DNA from: Ailurus styani
Lineage: Eukaryota; Chordata; Mammalia; Carnivora; Ailuridae
Assembly: GCA_002007465.1 (NCBI GenBank)
Contig: LNAC01000859.1
Coordinates: 260,551 to 324,550 of the forward strand
Direction of reading: 5' to 3'
DNA: 64,000 nucleotides
The notes beneath the pieces are model-generated. The model was not told where the DNA came from and did no database searches. It saw only the letters and a list, made by a program, of their open reading frames with translations. Within the stretch, counting starts at the first letter, position 1. Every line of letters begins with the position of its first letter. Below are positions 1 through 11,782 of the stretch, one piece after another. Made by a program: the position numbers and the translations under genes.

Positions 1-525
1 TCAGATGCCTACCCCTCCATCACCCTGGTTACCCCCCACTTCTCAGAGAACACCCACTGTTTCTAGGCTAGAAATCCAAATTCTAACTACCCACCAGCAA
101 AACCACCCACAAAATTTTGTCTTCTTTTCTCCTACTCATAAAATTTGTACAGTTTCCTCTCAGTTCCTTTGCTGGGTAACCAGAAATATAGTAATGTCAT
201 ACAGTTAATAAATTATGAATGCTGTAGGAATCACAGCCTATTTATTCATTCCTTCAACAAGTATCCCAGAAAGACCAAATTCTGTCAAGCCCTAGTAGAC
301 TAGGTGCTCAAGTTACCAAGGGCAACTGACTTCTGAAAAGAAAAAATGGAGGTCAGAAGGCAATCGGACAATATAATCAAAGTGCTGAACATAAAAAAAT
401 AAAAAATAGTGAATAAAAAAACTCTGCTAAAAAAGAATTTTATATCCAGAAAAACTCCTTTCCAAAATTAAGGTGAGGTAAAGAAATTCCCAAATTAAGG
501 TGAGATTAAGCAAAACAGAGAATTC
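1..525 (+). mobile_element. Unassigned left edge, then old L2 and L1 fragments
   Basis: Bases 1-234 show nothing I recognise. Bases about 235-330 (attcattccttcaacaagta, then ctaggtgctcaag) resemble the 3' end of L2 read on the minus strand. Bases about 330-525 resemble the end of L1 ORF1 on the plus strand: a gaggtcagaaggca block, then tttatatccagaaaaac and repeated aaattaaggtgag. All are strongly decayed and carry no usable frame. Confidence 0.4.
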
Positions 526-890
526 AATGATTGTAGACAAGAGAAATTTATTCCTTCATAATCCTGGAAGCCAGAAGTTGAAATTCAAAGATGTTGGCAG
601 AACGGCACTCCCTCTGGAAGCTCTAGGAGAGAACCCGTTCTTCGCCTCTTCCAGTTCTGCGGATGCTAACATTCCATAGCTTGAGGCCATTATCACACTG
701 CCTTCTCCTCTTTAGTGTATCTCTCCTCTGTGTATGTCTCTCTCTCTCTCTCTCTCATGACTCATCTTATCTGAAAGCATTTAAAGCCCAATCAGATAAT
801 CCAAGCTAATCTCTTCACTCAATATCCTTAATTACATCTACAAAGACTTTTTCTAAACAAGGTAACATTTACAAATTCCGGGGATTAAGA
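526..890. repeat. Ancient LTR-like repeat
   Basis: The order agaaatttattccttcataatcc, ggaagccagaagttg, ctccctctggaagctctagg, ttacatctacaaagac, aaggtaacatttaca, ccggggattaagacct is that of a common old mammalian LTR-like repeat, possibly of the ERVL-MaLR group; I am not sure of the name. It holds a (TC)n run near 736-757. The right end is cut by a SINE at about 900. A related copy lies at about 32640-33125. Confidence 0.45.
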
Positions 891-899
891 CCTGAAATC

Positions 900-1127
900 T
901 TTTTTTTTTTTTTTGAGAGAGAGAGAGAGAGAGAGAGAAACAGAGAGGTGAACACAAGTGGGGTGGGGTGTGGGGGATGGGGAGGAGGAGGTGAGAGGAA
1001 GAGGTAGAGAGAATCTTAGACTCCTCACCCAGAGTGGAGCCCAACCCAGGGCTTGATCTCACAATCCTGAGATCATGACCTGAGCTAAAATCAAGAGTCA
1101 GACTCTTAACCAACTGAGTCACCCAGA
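900..1127 (-). mobile_element. SINEC element (old)
   Basis: Read on the minus strand this has the tRNA-derived head (complement of cctgagatcatgacctgag and caactgagtcacccag) and a T-run/GA-rich left end, which is the SINE tail. The target duplication is weak: gacctgaaatc before and aacttgaaacc after. Bases 960-982 on the plus strand are a tight G-quadruplex motif. Confidence 0.85.
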
Positions 1128-1550
1128 ACTTGAAACCCATCATTAGATGGCCATTATTTAACTACATGTAGTTATGAATTAAAGTACAGAAGGTACAAGT
1201 TGGGCTATGAGAACATACATTGGAAATGCTTCACTATCGGTGGTTAACAGTCGATATTCTTTCAAGAAATCATAAGTTCAGTGTTAATCAAGATAATATT
1301 GAAATCACATACACTGGGGAAGGGAAATCATCTATTATTCTTTTGTCATATAGACTTGCTCACTTGCAATTGTAATTAAGCTCAATTCACATCCACCCTC
1401 TTATTAAAACTCCAAAATGCCTTCAGGGGTTGGGCCTACAGTGTAAGTGAGTCAAGTATTTGTGGTTAAGAAAATAAGGAGTAACGAAGCCCTTCAGAAG
1501 TGGGAAGAATATGCTCAATGAGCTTGGAGCTTAACATACTTCAAATACCA
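1128..1550. other. Unassigned non-coding stretch
   Basis: AT-rich sequence between two SINEs. I see no recognisable repeat, no splice-flanked frame and no RNA gene. Confidence 0.5.
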
Positions 1551-1770
1551 CGGAATGCCTGGGTGGCTCAGTGGGTTAAGCCTCTGCCTTTGGGCTCAGA
1601 TCATGATCTCAGGGTCCTGGGATTGGCCCACTTGGGGATCCCTGCTTAGCAGGAGTCTGCTTCTCCTCCCTTTCCCTCTGCCTTTCCCATTCTGCTCATA
1701 CCTCTTTCTCAAACAAACAAAAAAACAAACGAAAAACAAAACAAAAAACAAACAAACAAAAACTTTAAAA
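1551..1770 (+). mobile_element. SINEC element
   Basis: Head atgcctgggtggctcagtgg, then atcatgatctcagggtcctg, a CT-rich body and a degenerate A-rich tail made of (AAAC)n-like repeats. The flanks aacatacttcaaatacca (from 1533) and aacatacttccagtaaca (from 1771) are a diverged target duplication. Confidence 0.9.
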
Positions 1771-2739
1771 AACATACTTCCAGTAACATAAAGAGAAAGC
1801 CATTCACAAACAGACACATTATAGTGGGAATGTTGAATGCCAAAGACAAAATCTCAAAAGCAACAAGAGATAAATAACTTATCAACCTGTGAGGAAACCC
1901 CAGTAACAATTCCATGCTTATAGACATGCTTTATAATAAAGAGTAAAAGGAAGTTTTCCAGGATAAATGTAAGTGGCAAATGACATCAAGTGGTAATCCA
2001 AATCCAAATGTAAATACTAAGAACTTCAGTAAAGGTAGGTAAGGATAAATAAATAAACGATTAAAAAAATAAAGAAAAGCAAGTCAAATACAATATAATT
2101 ATTAATTCTTTTTTTAAAGATAATAATTGCGTCATTTTTACTTATTGTTTTCTTTATTAATTAGCAATCCTTCTTCGGTTACAAAAAATAGTAGACTGTG
2201 TTGCAAGAGGTGAGCCAGAGCCATATCATGAAGACAGAAAATGAATATATAACAGATACATTATCATAAGGGAAAATATACATGGTACAACTTATATCCT
2301 GTTACTATTACTGATGATAAGATTAATTTAACAGTTTCGAACATGAGATTCTCATTTTTGCCAAGCAACACCTTCAGGGATTTTAAATGTTTTCAAATCA
2401 TCATCCTTTGAGGTGAGAACACTAACACTCAGAAGTTATGTAACCTTCCCAAAGACTAACAGTGATTACTAAAGCTGAGTAACAGAGAGTTTTTTTGAAA
2501 GAAAATCCTATTTATCCTAAGAATACATGTGGACATATCCCACACAGATATAACTGGTGGTTATTTTACCAGGGATTCCACAAAAGCCTTTTTAACCCAC
2601 AGTGGTACTGTAATACTCGACATTTGCAATGAAACATAGCAAGAAATGTAATTTCAATACTAGAGAATAAGAAATATTGAAGATTATTTTAATGTTCACC
2701 TTGAATACTGATTCTTTCGGAATTGACTGATGTAAAAGG
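1771..2739. other. Old repeat debris, mostly unassigned
   Basis: Bases about 1790-1880 (aagagaaagcc, aaaatctcaaaagcaacaagag) resemble plus-strand L1 ORF1. Bases about 2330-2480 (aacactaacactcagaag, taaccttcccaaagac) resemble a decayed MIR. The rest is AT-rich and unassigned. No frame survives. Confidence 0.35.
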
Positions 2740-3484
2740 CAGCTGACTAAAATAATATGTAAATAATTGTATTACTGGTATAATAACATACGTAAATGTA
2801 ATATATTTGACAATGACAGCATGAAAGAGGCAGTAACAAAGCTATACTGGAGTTTGGAGTAAAGAAATAACAGAATGATAACTCAAATCCACGGGTAGAA
2901 AGAAGGAGAACCAAAAAGGTTAATAAGAAGGTTAACATTAAAAACTCTATAAATATATGCTTTCCTACTTTCTTCTCTTAGCTCTTTGAAAGACATAATA
3001 TTTTATAAAATTATCACACTATAATATTGTGAGATTATTGATATGTCTGGATATTATATGTATAAATCATAGAATTTAAAAGTGAGAATATTGAGTTCTT
3101 TAAGAGTAAAGTTTTATATTGGATTATAACTAAATCAGTATGCATCTGAAGTAGATTCTGGTAAGTTAAAACATATATTGCAATTCCTAAAGTAACCTCC
3201 AAATTTAAAAATATATAATTTTAAATCATTAAAGGAATTAAGATTTTACAAGGAAAATATGTACTTAATAGAAAAAAGCCAATAAAGGAAAACTAAAGGA
3301 AAAAAGACATGAGATATACAGATAAAAAAGCAAAATCACCAGTCACATCACAATATAAATCCAGTCACACCAATAACATTAAACATGAATTGACTAAGGA
3401 ATCCAAACAAAAAGAATTGGTTAGAACAACATCTTACTGTACATTATCTAAAGGAGCCATAATTTTGGTTCAAAGATGCAGATA

Positions 3485-3679
3485 AGGGGCGCCTGGGTGG
3501 ATTAGTCCGTTAAGTATCTAACTCTTGGTTTTGGCTCAGGTCGTGATCTCAAGAGTTGTGAGATGGGAGCTGAGTCTGCTTGAGATTTTCTCGCTCCCTC
3601 TCCCTCTGTCTCTCCCCTCACCTCCCCCCCACTCACACTCATAAATAAATTAATTAATTAAAAAAATCTTTAAAAAAAT
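3485..3679 (+). mobile_element. SINEC element in L1
   Basis: Head ggggcgcctgggtgg, cgtgatctcaagag, CT-rich body and A-rich tail. The perfect 10-bp target duplication gatgcagata stands at 3475-3484 and 3680-3689. Confidence 0.92.
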
Positions 3680-4884
3680 GATGCAGATAGGATGAAGGTG
3701 AAAATCTACACTGTGCCACTAAGAACCACAAGAACAAGAGCTGGAGGAGCTATATTAGTATTAGAGAGCAGAGCTACAACAAACCAACAACAAATGGTAC
3801 TAACAACAAAAAGGAAAATTTCATGATAATAAAAGGGTCAATTCTCCAGCAAGATATAATAACTATACATGCACCAAAAAACAAAATTCCAAGTAGCGTG
3901 TGCACACACACACATTGTTTAAGCAAAAACTGACAGAATTAACAGAATAAATCAACAATAATAGTTACATACTTCAAAACTCTGTTTTCAAAAATAGAAT
4001 GACAAGGAGAATATGATCAAGGAAAAGAAAACTGAACAACACTATAAAAAATAAACCTAACAGACACACATAGGACATCCCCCACAACAGAAACAGAACA
4101 TTCTCCATAACAGACTATATCTCAGCATAAAAGAGGTCTCAATAAAATATAAAGGATTGAAATATGTTTTATATGTTTTCTGATCAAAATGGAATTAAAT
4201 TACAAACCAATGACAGGAGGAAATAGGGAAATCTACAAAGATAAAGAAATTAAACAACATACTTCTCAAAACCAAAGAGTCAGAGGAGTCAAAAGAAAAA
4301 TTAAAATACACTTTGAGAGGAACAGAAACAGAAATGCAAAATGCCAAAAACAGTATTTCGAGAGAATTTATAACTGTAACTGTGTATTTAAAAAAAAATA
4401 AGATAACTATCTGTCTACCTTATATGGCTAGGAAAAAAGTAAACTAAAACCAAGTGGAAGTGGGGAAATATTTTAAAGAGGAGAAATAAGTTGAACAGAG
4501 CATAGAAAACAATGGACAAAATCAGCAAAACCAAAGTGCAATTTTTGAAAATAAAAGACAAAACTTTAGCTGTATTGACCAAGAATAAAAGAAAGAAGAC
4601 ATAAATTACTAAAACCAGGAATGAAAAAAGGAACATCACTACTGATCTTATAAAAATAAAAAAGGTTATAAGTAATAGTATAAACAATTCTGATAAATTA
4701 GATAACTATAAAAAGTGAACAATTTCTAGAAAGATACAAATTATTGAAATTGACTAAAAAAATTGGAAAATTTGAATATATCTACCACAAGTAAAAGAGA
4801 CAAAATCAGTAAATAAAAAAAATTCTTACAAAGAAAAGCCTTGGTCCAAATGGTTTCACTGGACCAACATTCAAGAATGAAGGC

Positions 4885-5080
4885 TGGGGCACCTGGATGA
4901 CTCAGTGGATTAAGCCTCTGGCTTCAGCTCAGGTCATGATCTCAGGGTCCTGGGATGGAGCCCCAGATCAGGCTCTCTGCTCAGCAGGAAGCCTGCTTCC
5001 CCCTCTCCCTCTGCCTACTTGTGATCTCCCTCTCTTTGTCATATAAATAAATAAAATCTTTTTTAAAAAACTAAAAAAGA
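4885..5080 (+). mobile_element. SINEC element in L1
   Basis: Head ggggcacctggatgactcag and body with ctgcctacttgtgatctc, the mustelid-like variant. Target duplication aagaatgaaggc (4873-4884) and aagaattaaggc (5081-5092), one mismatch. Confidence 0.92.
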
Positions 5081-5277
5081 AAGAATTAAGGCCAATTTAT
5101 CACTAACTCTTCAGAAAAAAAAAAAAGAACAAGATGACACATTTTTCAAATCATTCTATGAAGCCAGAATTACCCTTATACCAAAACCAAATGTATTACA
5201 ACAAAAGAAAACTATGGACCAATATATTTTATGAATATAGATGTAAAAACTTCAACAATATACTAACAAACCAAATC

Positions 5278-5282
<5 letters not shown>

Positions 5283-5317
<35 letters not shown>

Positions 5318-5325
5318 TATATATG
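5283..5325. repeat. (TA)n microsatellite
   Basis: Alternating TA run broken once by CACA, inside L1 ORF2 sequence. It is self-complementary and could extrude as a cruciform. Confidence 0.95.
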
Positions 5326-5551
5326 TAAATTATTACATACCATTACCAAATAAGACAATCCTAGGTAGGCAAGGTTGATTTAAAATATAAAAAATAATTC
5401 ATGTAATACAGCATACTAAAGAATACTAGACAAAAAGCATATATTACTTCAATAGCTGCAGAAAAAGCATTTGACAAAAGCCAACATACTTTCCCTAGAA
5501 AAACTCTTAGTGAACTAGAAATAGAATTTTCTTAATATAGTAAAGGGCATC

Positions 5552-5762
5552 GGGCGCCTGGGTGGCTCAGTGGGTTAAAGCCTCTGCCTTCGGCCCAGGT
5601 CATGATCTCAGGGTCCTGGGATCGAGGCCCACATCGGGCTCTCTGCTCAGCAGGGAGCCTGCTTCCTTCTCTCTCTGCCTGCCTCTCTGCCTACTTGTAA
5701 TCTCTCTCTGTGTGTCAAATAAATAAATAAAATCTTTAAAAAAATAAAAAATTAAAAAAAAA
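5552..5762 (+). mobile_element. SINEC element, young mustelid-like type
   Basis: Near-consensus full-length copy with ctgcctgcctctctgcctac. Perfect 11-bp target duplication taaagggcatc at 5541-5551 and 5763-5773, inside L1 ORF2 sequence. Confidence 0.96.
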
Positions 5763-6175
5763 TAAAGGGCATCTACAAAAGCTCCACAACTAATATGTAT
5801 TTAATGATGAAAGATTGAATGCTTTCCCCCTAAGGACAGGAGCAAAACAAGTATGTCTGCTCTAGCCACTTTCACTTCTATTTAACATTTTACTGGAAGT
5901 ACTAATCAGGGGAATCGGGGTGGAGTGGGGAAGGGGGGCAGGAAGAAAAGGCATCTAGATTGAAAAGGAAGAAGAAAAACGATCTCTGTTTGTAGATGAC
6001 ATGAACTTGTATGTAGAAAATTCCCTAAAATCCTCCAAACAACTATTAGAACCAGTAAGTGAGGTCAGCAAAGTTAAGATTCAAAATCAATTTAAAAAAT
6101 TGTATTTCTTTTCATTAGCAATAAAGAAATTCAAAAATTAACTTAGAAAATTAATTTCATTTACAATAACAGAAA

Positions 6176-6361
6176 GGCCCCTAGGTGGGTCAGTCAACTA
6201 AGTGTCTGACTTTTGATTGCGTCTCAGGTCATGATCTCAGGGTCATGAGATTGGGCCCCACTTGGGGCTCCATGTTGGGCAGGAAGTCTGTTTAAGATTC
6301 TCTCTCTCCCTTTTCCTCTGCCTCTCCTTACCCTGCTCAAGGTCCTTCTCTCTCTCTTTAG
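6176..6361 (+). mobile_element. SINEC element (old), tail lost
   Basis: Head ggcccctaggtgggtcag, then ttttgattgcgtctcaggtc and gggtcatgagattgggcccc, the older SINEC form. The A-rich tail is missing and no clear target duplication is visible. Confidence 0.85.
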
Positions 6362-7580
6362 AATACAAGGTATAAATTTAGATATAAAGTTAACAAAAGA
6401 ATTACAAGGCTTGTCCATGAAAGCTATAAAACATTGTTAAAAAACATTTTTAATGATCTAAATAAATGGAAAGACATCCTATGTTCACAGACCAGAGGAT
6501 TAATATTGTTAAGATGGTAATATTCCAAAAACTTATTTACAAAGTCAATGTAATACCTATTTAAAAATTCTAGCTGTTAGGATGGACAAGAAATTACAAG
6601 TGTTGGGAAACATATGGAGAAAAGGGAACAACACTTCCTTGCACACTATGGTGGGAATATAAACTGGTGCAGAACTATGAAAAATGGTACCGAAATTCCT
6701 GAAAAAATTAAAAATAAAACTACCCTATGATCTGGCAATTTCACTTCTGATCTCATACAAAGGAAATAAAAACACTAACTCAAAAAGATACATACATCCC
6801 CATTTTCATTGTGGCTTTATGTACAATAGCTAAAACATGAGAGAAACTTAAATATCTGTTGATGAATGAGTGGATAAAAAAATGTCGTATGTATATATGC
6901 CACATTTTGTGCTACCACATAATTGTGCTACTATGTGCATATGTACACACACACATATACACATACTGGAATATTATTCAGCCACAAAAAGAAAGGAAAT
7001 CCTGCCACTTGCAACAGCGTAGATGGACCTTGAGGGTATTATGCTAAGAGAAATAAGACAGAGAAAGACAAACACCAAAGGATTTCACTTATGTGTGGAA
7101 TCTTGAAAAGCAAGCAAGCAAACAAACAAACAACAACAACAACAACAAAACTCAGAGAAAGAAATTGGTGGTTGCCAGAGTCAGAAGGTAGGGAGAGGAT
7201 AAAATGGGCAAATGTGGTCAAAAGTGTGAAGGTGGAAACTTCTAGTTATAAAATAAATAAATCCTAGGGATGTAATATATGGCATGGCTACGATAGATAA
7301 AAATACTGTATTACATACTTGAAATTGTTAAGATCTTAGAGGTTCTAAGTACAAATATGTACATATATATACACATACATATATATCGTTACATATAATC
7401 ATTATAATCATAAAATCACTGTATATCTACATCGTAATCATTATGTTGTATAGCTAAAACAAAGAAATTATAAATATTTTAAGTAAACATTTCTCCAAAG
7501 AAGACGTTCAAATGGCAAATAAGCACAAGAAAAGATGATCAATGTCAACTGGTAATCAGGGAAACATAAATCAAAATTTC

Positions 7581-7597
7581 ATCCTTGCGCAGGGGCC

Positions 7598-7648
<51 letters not shown>

Positions 7649-7654
7649 GAGCAC
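7581..7654 (-). pseudogene. 3'-truncated U6 snRNA retrocopy
   Basis: Read on the minus strand, bases 7654 down to 7580 match nucleotides 1-75 of mammalian U6 snRNA as I recall it, without a visible mismatch: it starts GTGCTCGCTTCGGCAGCACA and ends at ...GCGCAAGGATG. C7580 also belongs to the target duplication, so the inserted part is 74 or 75 nt. The U6 3' third (about 30 nt) is absent and there is no poly(A). The 16-bp sequence cataaatcaaaatttc flanks it perfectly (7565-7580 and 7655-7670). The exact U6 5' end plus the duplication show retrotransposition. The external U6 promoter was not carried along, so expression is unlikely. Confidence 0.93.
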
Positions 7655-8117
7655 CATAAATCAAAATTTCAATGAGATACTACTTCACATTGACTAGGAT
7701 TGCTATAAACAAAAATAAGTAGAGGCAAAGATACAGAGAACTTAGAACTCTCACGCATTGCTGGTGGAAATGGAAAATGATGCAGTAGCTTTGGAAAGTT
7801 TATCAGTAACTTGAAATTTTAACATAGACTTACCAGATGACTTAATAAGATATTCAAGAGAAATTAAAACATAAGACCACACAAAATCAATTGTACAAAA
7901 CAGCAACATATTCATTACAGCCAAAAAAGTAAAAACAAAATGCCCCTGAACTGAAGATATAAATAAAGTGGTAAAACCATACAAGGGAATATTATTCTGT
8001 CATAAAAGGGATAAAGTATTAATTCATGTGATACCACGGATGAAACTTCAAGACATAAAGCTAAGTGAAAGAAGCCAAATACATAAAAAGACACAGATTG
8101 TTTGTTTCTTTTTATTT

Positions 8118-8316
8118 TTTTTATTTTTTTTTAAAGATTTTATTTATTTGACAGAGAGAGAGAGATCACAAGTAGGCAGAGAGGCAGGCAGAGAGAGAGG
8201 AGGAAGCAGGCTCCCTGCCGAGCAGAGAGCCGGATATGGGCCTCGATCCCAGGACCCTGGGATCATGACCTGAGCCGAAGGCAGCGGCTTTAACCCACTG
8301 AGCCACCCAGGTGCCC
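8118..8316 (-). mobile_element. SINEC element, young mustelid-like type
   Basis: Full-length minus-strand copy: T-rich left end (tail), gatcacaagtaggcagag, and head complement gagccacccaggtgccc. Perfect 15-bp duplication tgtttctttttattt at 8103-8117 and 8317-8331. Confidence 0.96.
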
Positions 8317-8599
8317 TGTTTCTTTTTATTTGAAATGTCCAGAAAAGGCAAATTTATGGACGTAAAGTAGATCACTGGATGTTTTGAACCAGAGAGAGAG
8401 CTGTATGGAGACTGACTGCTAATGGACACTACGTGGCTATTAGAAGGGACAAAGATGTTCTACACTTAGATGATGGTGATCGTGTTAAATCCTGTAAATA
8501 CACTAAAACATTAAATTGTGCTCTTTACATGGATGAATTGCATGGTGTGTGTTATACCTCTAAAAAGCCATTAAAATATGTGGTCTCCAATGGTTTGGG

Positions 8600-9070
8600 A
8601 TTGTAATTTCTTTTTCATTTTATTATTTTTAAGTACGCATTTTTAAATTTTTTAAACATTTTTTGAGTATGGTTGACACAAAAGGTTACATTAGCCTCAG
8701 GTGGACAACATGGTGATTCAACTTCTCTGCACAAGTGTAGCTACCGTCTGTCACCACACAACGCTATTACAGTATCACTGGTAATATTCCCTGTGCTGGA
8801 CCTTTTATTCCCATGATTTATTCATCCCATAACTGGAAGTGCTTATCTCCTACTCCCCTTTATCCATTTTGCCCATCTCTCTAACCCCTTTCCTTTTGTC
8901 AACCGCCAGTTTGTTCTCCATGTTTATAGGTCTGATTCTGCTTTTTGTTTCTATGTTCATTTGTTTTGTTTTATGGATTTCACACGAGTGAAATTATATG
9001 GTATCTGTCCTCAGTCTGACTTATTTTGCTTAACATAATACCATCTATTACCATTTTTGACAACATAGAG
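8600..9070 (-). mobile_element. L1 3' UTR fragment, antisense
   Basis: The plus strand reads as the complement of an old L1 3' end: gtatggttgacacaaaaggt, ggtgattcaacttct, gtgtagctaccgtctgtcac, cataactggaagtgc, gattctgctttttgtttc. It lies tail-to-tail with the plus-strand L1 that ends about 20 bp to the left. Confidence 0.75.
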
Positions 9071-11614
9071 TTTAATTTCAAAGATGTAAGAAAAGAAAAC
9101 AAACAACCAAAGGAGTTCATATAATACAATTCTAACAGTCCGCAAACCCATAAACTTAAAGTGGAAATGGGAGGGGCTCAGTCAGCAAGGCTTATAGTGA
9201 TGTGCTGGTATATGTTTACCAATTGTCTCCCCCAAAATACATAAGGTTTTTATAAATTTTAATAATATAAAGATGTGTGGCATACAACTTATAAACAATA
9301 ACAAAGGAGGTAATATTTTCATTGTAAATTCCATATCAACTACTAATTCTCACAGAATGCTTTTGTTGACTTGTGTTGAACTCTTGTTCCAAGAACCAAC
9401 CTATTATTTTAATTGAACTAGGATGGGTCAAATGGAATTTCATTGCAGACTTCTTCCTAATAAGTTTTTTGTAATTTAATATGCCATGTACTCTACTGTT
9501 GTACTATTTCTCCCTTATATAATTTTATTAAACTGAAATGTCTTTCAGCTTCAGCACTATGACAATAAAAAAACCAATAAACCCAGCTCTGATCTGTGGT
9601 ATTTGATCATTTTTGTGGGGTAAATACTTCCATCAGGGCATACTTCAAGATACCAATATGAAGTCACTGAGCTCTGAGTTAGGAAGAGGTGCACAACTGT
9701 ATACGATTATGTGGCATTTTCACCATACTGATACTATGATATCAGTATGATAAAACCACCTCAAGAATATGAATAATAAGAAAATAATTAGGCAGTGATA
9801 CATTTTGAGTACCTACCACCTCTTAATAAATAACTTAGTAAGTCTCTATCATTTTTCATAATACTTATTTCACAAATGGCTTATAAAATTCCTGAAAATT
9901 TAACAATGAGCTCTCTTAAGCTCTCTTAGCTCCAGGATACCACTGTTTTTATGTCATTCAGGATGAGTGAATGACATGTTTAATGAATTAAGTGAATATT
10001 TTATAATGCAGTTCCTGCAGTCAATCATTGACATAAAAAGCCTTAGATAACAGGAATTCACAAAACTAACTGATCTAACGTAACACTTTAGGGTTCTAGA
10101 AAACATAGCTACTATTGGAAAAATTTTATATTGAAGCTAATATGATAGCAAAACTAATTAAATTTGTAAATTGAGTATGGGATGGCAAGTCTGTGCTCAA
10201 AAAATTTGGTTAATTTAATGCCCTTATTGTATTACATTAACACACTAAAATGATATTGAAGGAAGATAATAATTAAGCTCAAAAATGAATCACCCTTACT
10301 TCACTTCCTGCTGTCTTACTAATTGTCCACTGGTGAGATGATACATACACACATAAAAATTGAAGGGAAACATGTGAAATTGATAAATGAGAGACACAAA
10401 GCTTAGAGATACTAACATTATTATAGTGAAATCAAAATGTCGCTATGTTAAAAGACTATCATAAAATTTTACATGTCTCTTCTTGGCCATATAGGAGCTA
10501 TATAAAATACACTATTCTTAAGTTTCAAATTCAACTTCTGAAATTTCTCATTTCCAATTATATTAAGAAGCTAAATAAGAACTGATGAAAACAGAGCCAT
10601 TGGGGGCGGGGTGGTAGATCTCTCCAGCAATCCTTCCTGACTCCGATTTTCCACAGGACATTGTATGTGTTTGTAGCATTATTAAACTACGGTAAGTTAC
10701 AGATAGACATTGACACTAGAATGTCACTCAAGCATATTCATATAATTTGTGAGAATTTTCCACTCAATTAAAAACTATTTGAAAGTCAATTTTTTGATAC
10801 TTCTACTGAAATAATCTTTATTTGAGTTATATTACACAAGTCAAACTAAGGCGAATATAACACATTTACTGTCAAGGAATCAATGAGTGAAAACAGTTAT
10901 CACCTTTCCTTCCTCAGTGTAGTTGTTATCAAACAGATAACTGGCAAAATCATCATGTTAAAGTAGTTGATGTGATAGCAATTTTAGTGAAATATCTAGA
11001 ATTAAAAGCAGTGTGAAGGACTGTCGGTTTATAAACAACAAATAAAAAAATAATAAAGGGACAGTGAAATAAATATACATTTCCAATGTTCAATATTCAC
11101 GAGTCCTAAACTCAAGAATTTATAGAGAACACCTATAAATAATCAAATTTTTGCCCATACTCTCAATGTGCTACCTAAACTGAAAGATACCCTTGCTCCT
11201 ACTCTATTCAGTTGACTATAAGCTCCCTTCCCATCCACGAATCCATTGTTTTGTGCTGAGATAAAGCAATGGGGGATGGAAGAGGAGGATTCAGTCTATG
11301 AAAACGGAAAGGTACCCCAAACCTAGCTTATCTTACTGTATCTACCTAAGGGTAATACCTTGGAATATAATTCTGCAAGAGAGACATAATTGGAAAACCC
11401 AGGAGTGAGACAGTATAAAGAAATATAAGGTGTTGGCGAAGCTTAAGAAATTACCTCTACTATGTGCAAGATACCGTAATAGGTTACTTTGGCTAATTAC
11501 AAAGAAAAACTTATGTTTCCCTTCCTGAAGGAACTTGTGGTCTACCGTGAGTTTAGACGAGTATGTCAAAAGAGACTGTAATAAGTAGAGCATGGTAACT
11601 TCAATATGCTCTAA
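9071..11614. other. Unassigned stretch with no young repeats
   Basis: About 2.5 kb of AT-rich DNA. I see no SINEC, L1, rRNA or tRNA, and no reading frame above about 85 codons. Together with 11783-13889 it is the largest interval lacking recent insertions in the window. Confidence 0.5.
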
Positions 11615-11782
11615 AACTGGTTCTCAATCTTGGTTGCACATTGAAGTCTCCTGGTGAACTTTGAATTTCTGATACCAAGGTCCCTTCTCTAGAGAATGTG
11701 ATGGGATAAGTCAGGGGTGCACCTGGGCAGGGGAGTTTTTCACTCTCCCTCAGTGATACTAATAAGCAGCTAAGGTTGAGGA
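11615..11782. mobile_element. MER5-like (hAT-Charlie) DNA transposon remnant
   Basis: The left end aactggttctcaatcttggt and the block ttgcacattgaagtctcctg, followed by tggtgaactttgaatttctgat and a right part ending taagcagctaaggttgag, follow the order of MER5 non-autonomous elements, whose ends are inverted repeats (cagtggttctcaacc). It has no coding capacity. Confidence 0.7.

Larger units (their letters stand above)
2740..7470 (+). mobile_element. Old L1 (L1M-type), ORF1/ORF2 spacer to 3' end, with internal deletion
   Basis: Segments follow L1 order on the plus strand. About 2740-3300 matches the ORF1-ORF2 spacer. About 3330-4600 matches the endonuclease half of ORF2 (ataataaaagggtcaattc, gatcaaaatggaattaaatt). 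About 4830-6560 matches the reverse-transcriptase part (agcatttgacaaaa, gaatgctttccccctaa). At about 6575 the sequence jumps to the ORF2 C-terminal part and 3' end (tggaatattattcagcc, tgctaagagaaataagacag). A stretch of ORF2 is therefore missing there. Stops and frameshifts are frequent, so no protein is made. SINEs at 3485, 4885, 5552 and 6176 interrupt it and are younger. Subfamily uncertain. Confidence 0.75.
7471..8580 (+). mobile_element. Second old L1 3' end
   Basis: It starts in the ORF2 C-terminal region (aaacatttctccaaagaaga, tcaaatggcaaataagcac) and runs into an L1 3' UTR (tgaaatgtccagaaaaggca, gtggctattagaagggac, gtatacctctaaaaagcc-like end). It carries the U6 retrocopy at 7581-7654 and the SINE at 8118-8316, both younger than the L1. 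Confidence 0.75.

Noticed and set aside
5552..5762. tRNA-like A and B boxes in the SINE heads, here and in other copies
   Set aside because: They belong to the tRNA-derived SINEC head followed by a CT body and A tail. No cloverleaf with a proper acceptor stem can be drawn, so they are not tRNA genes.
7581..7654. A working U6 snRNA gene
   Set aside because: The 3' third is missing and the external U6 promoter elements cannot be recognised next to it. The target duplication shows a retrocopy.
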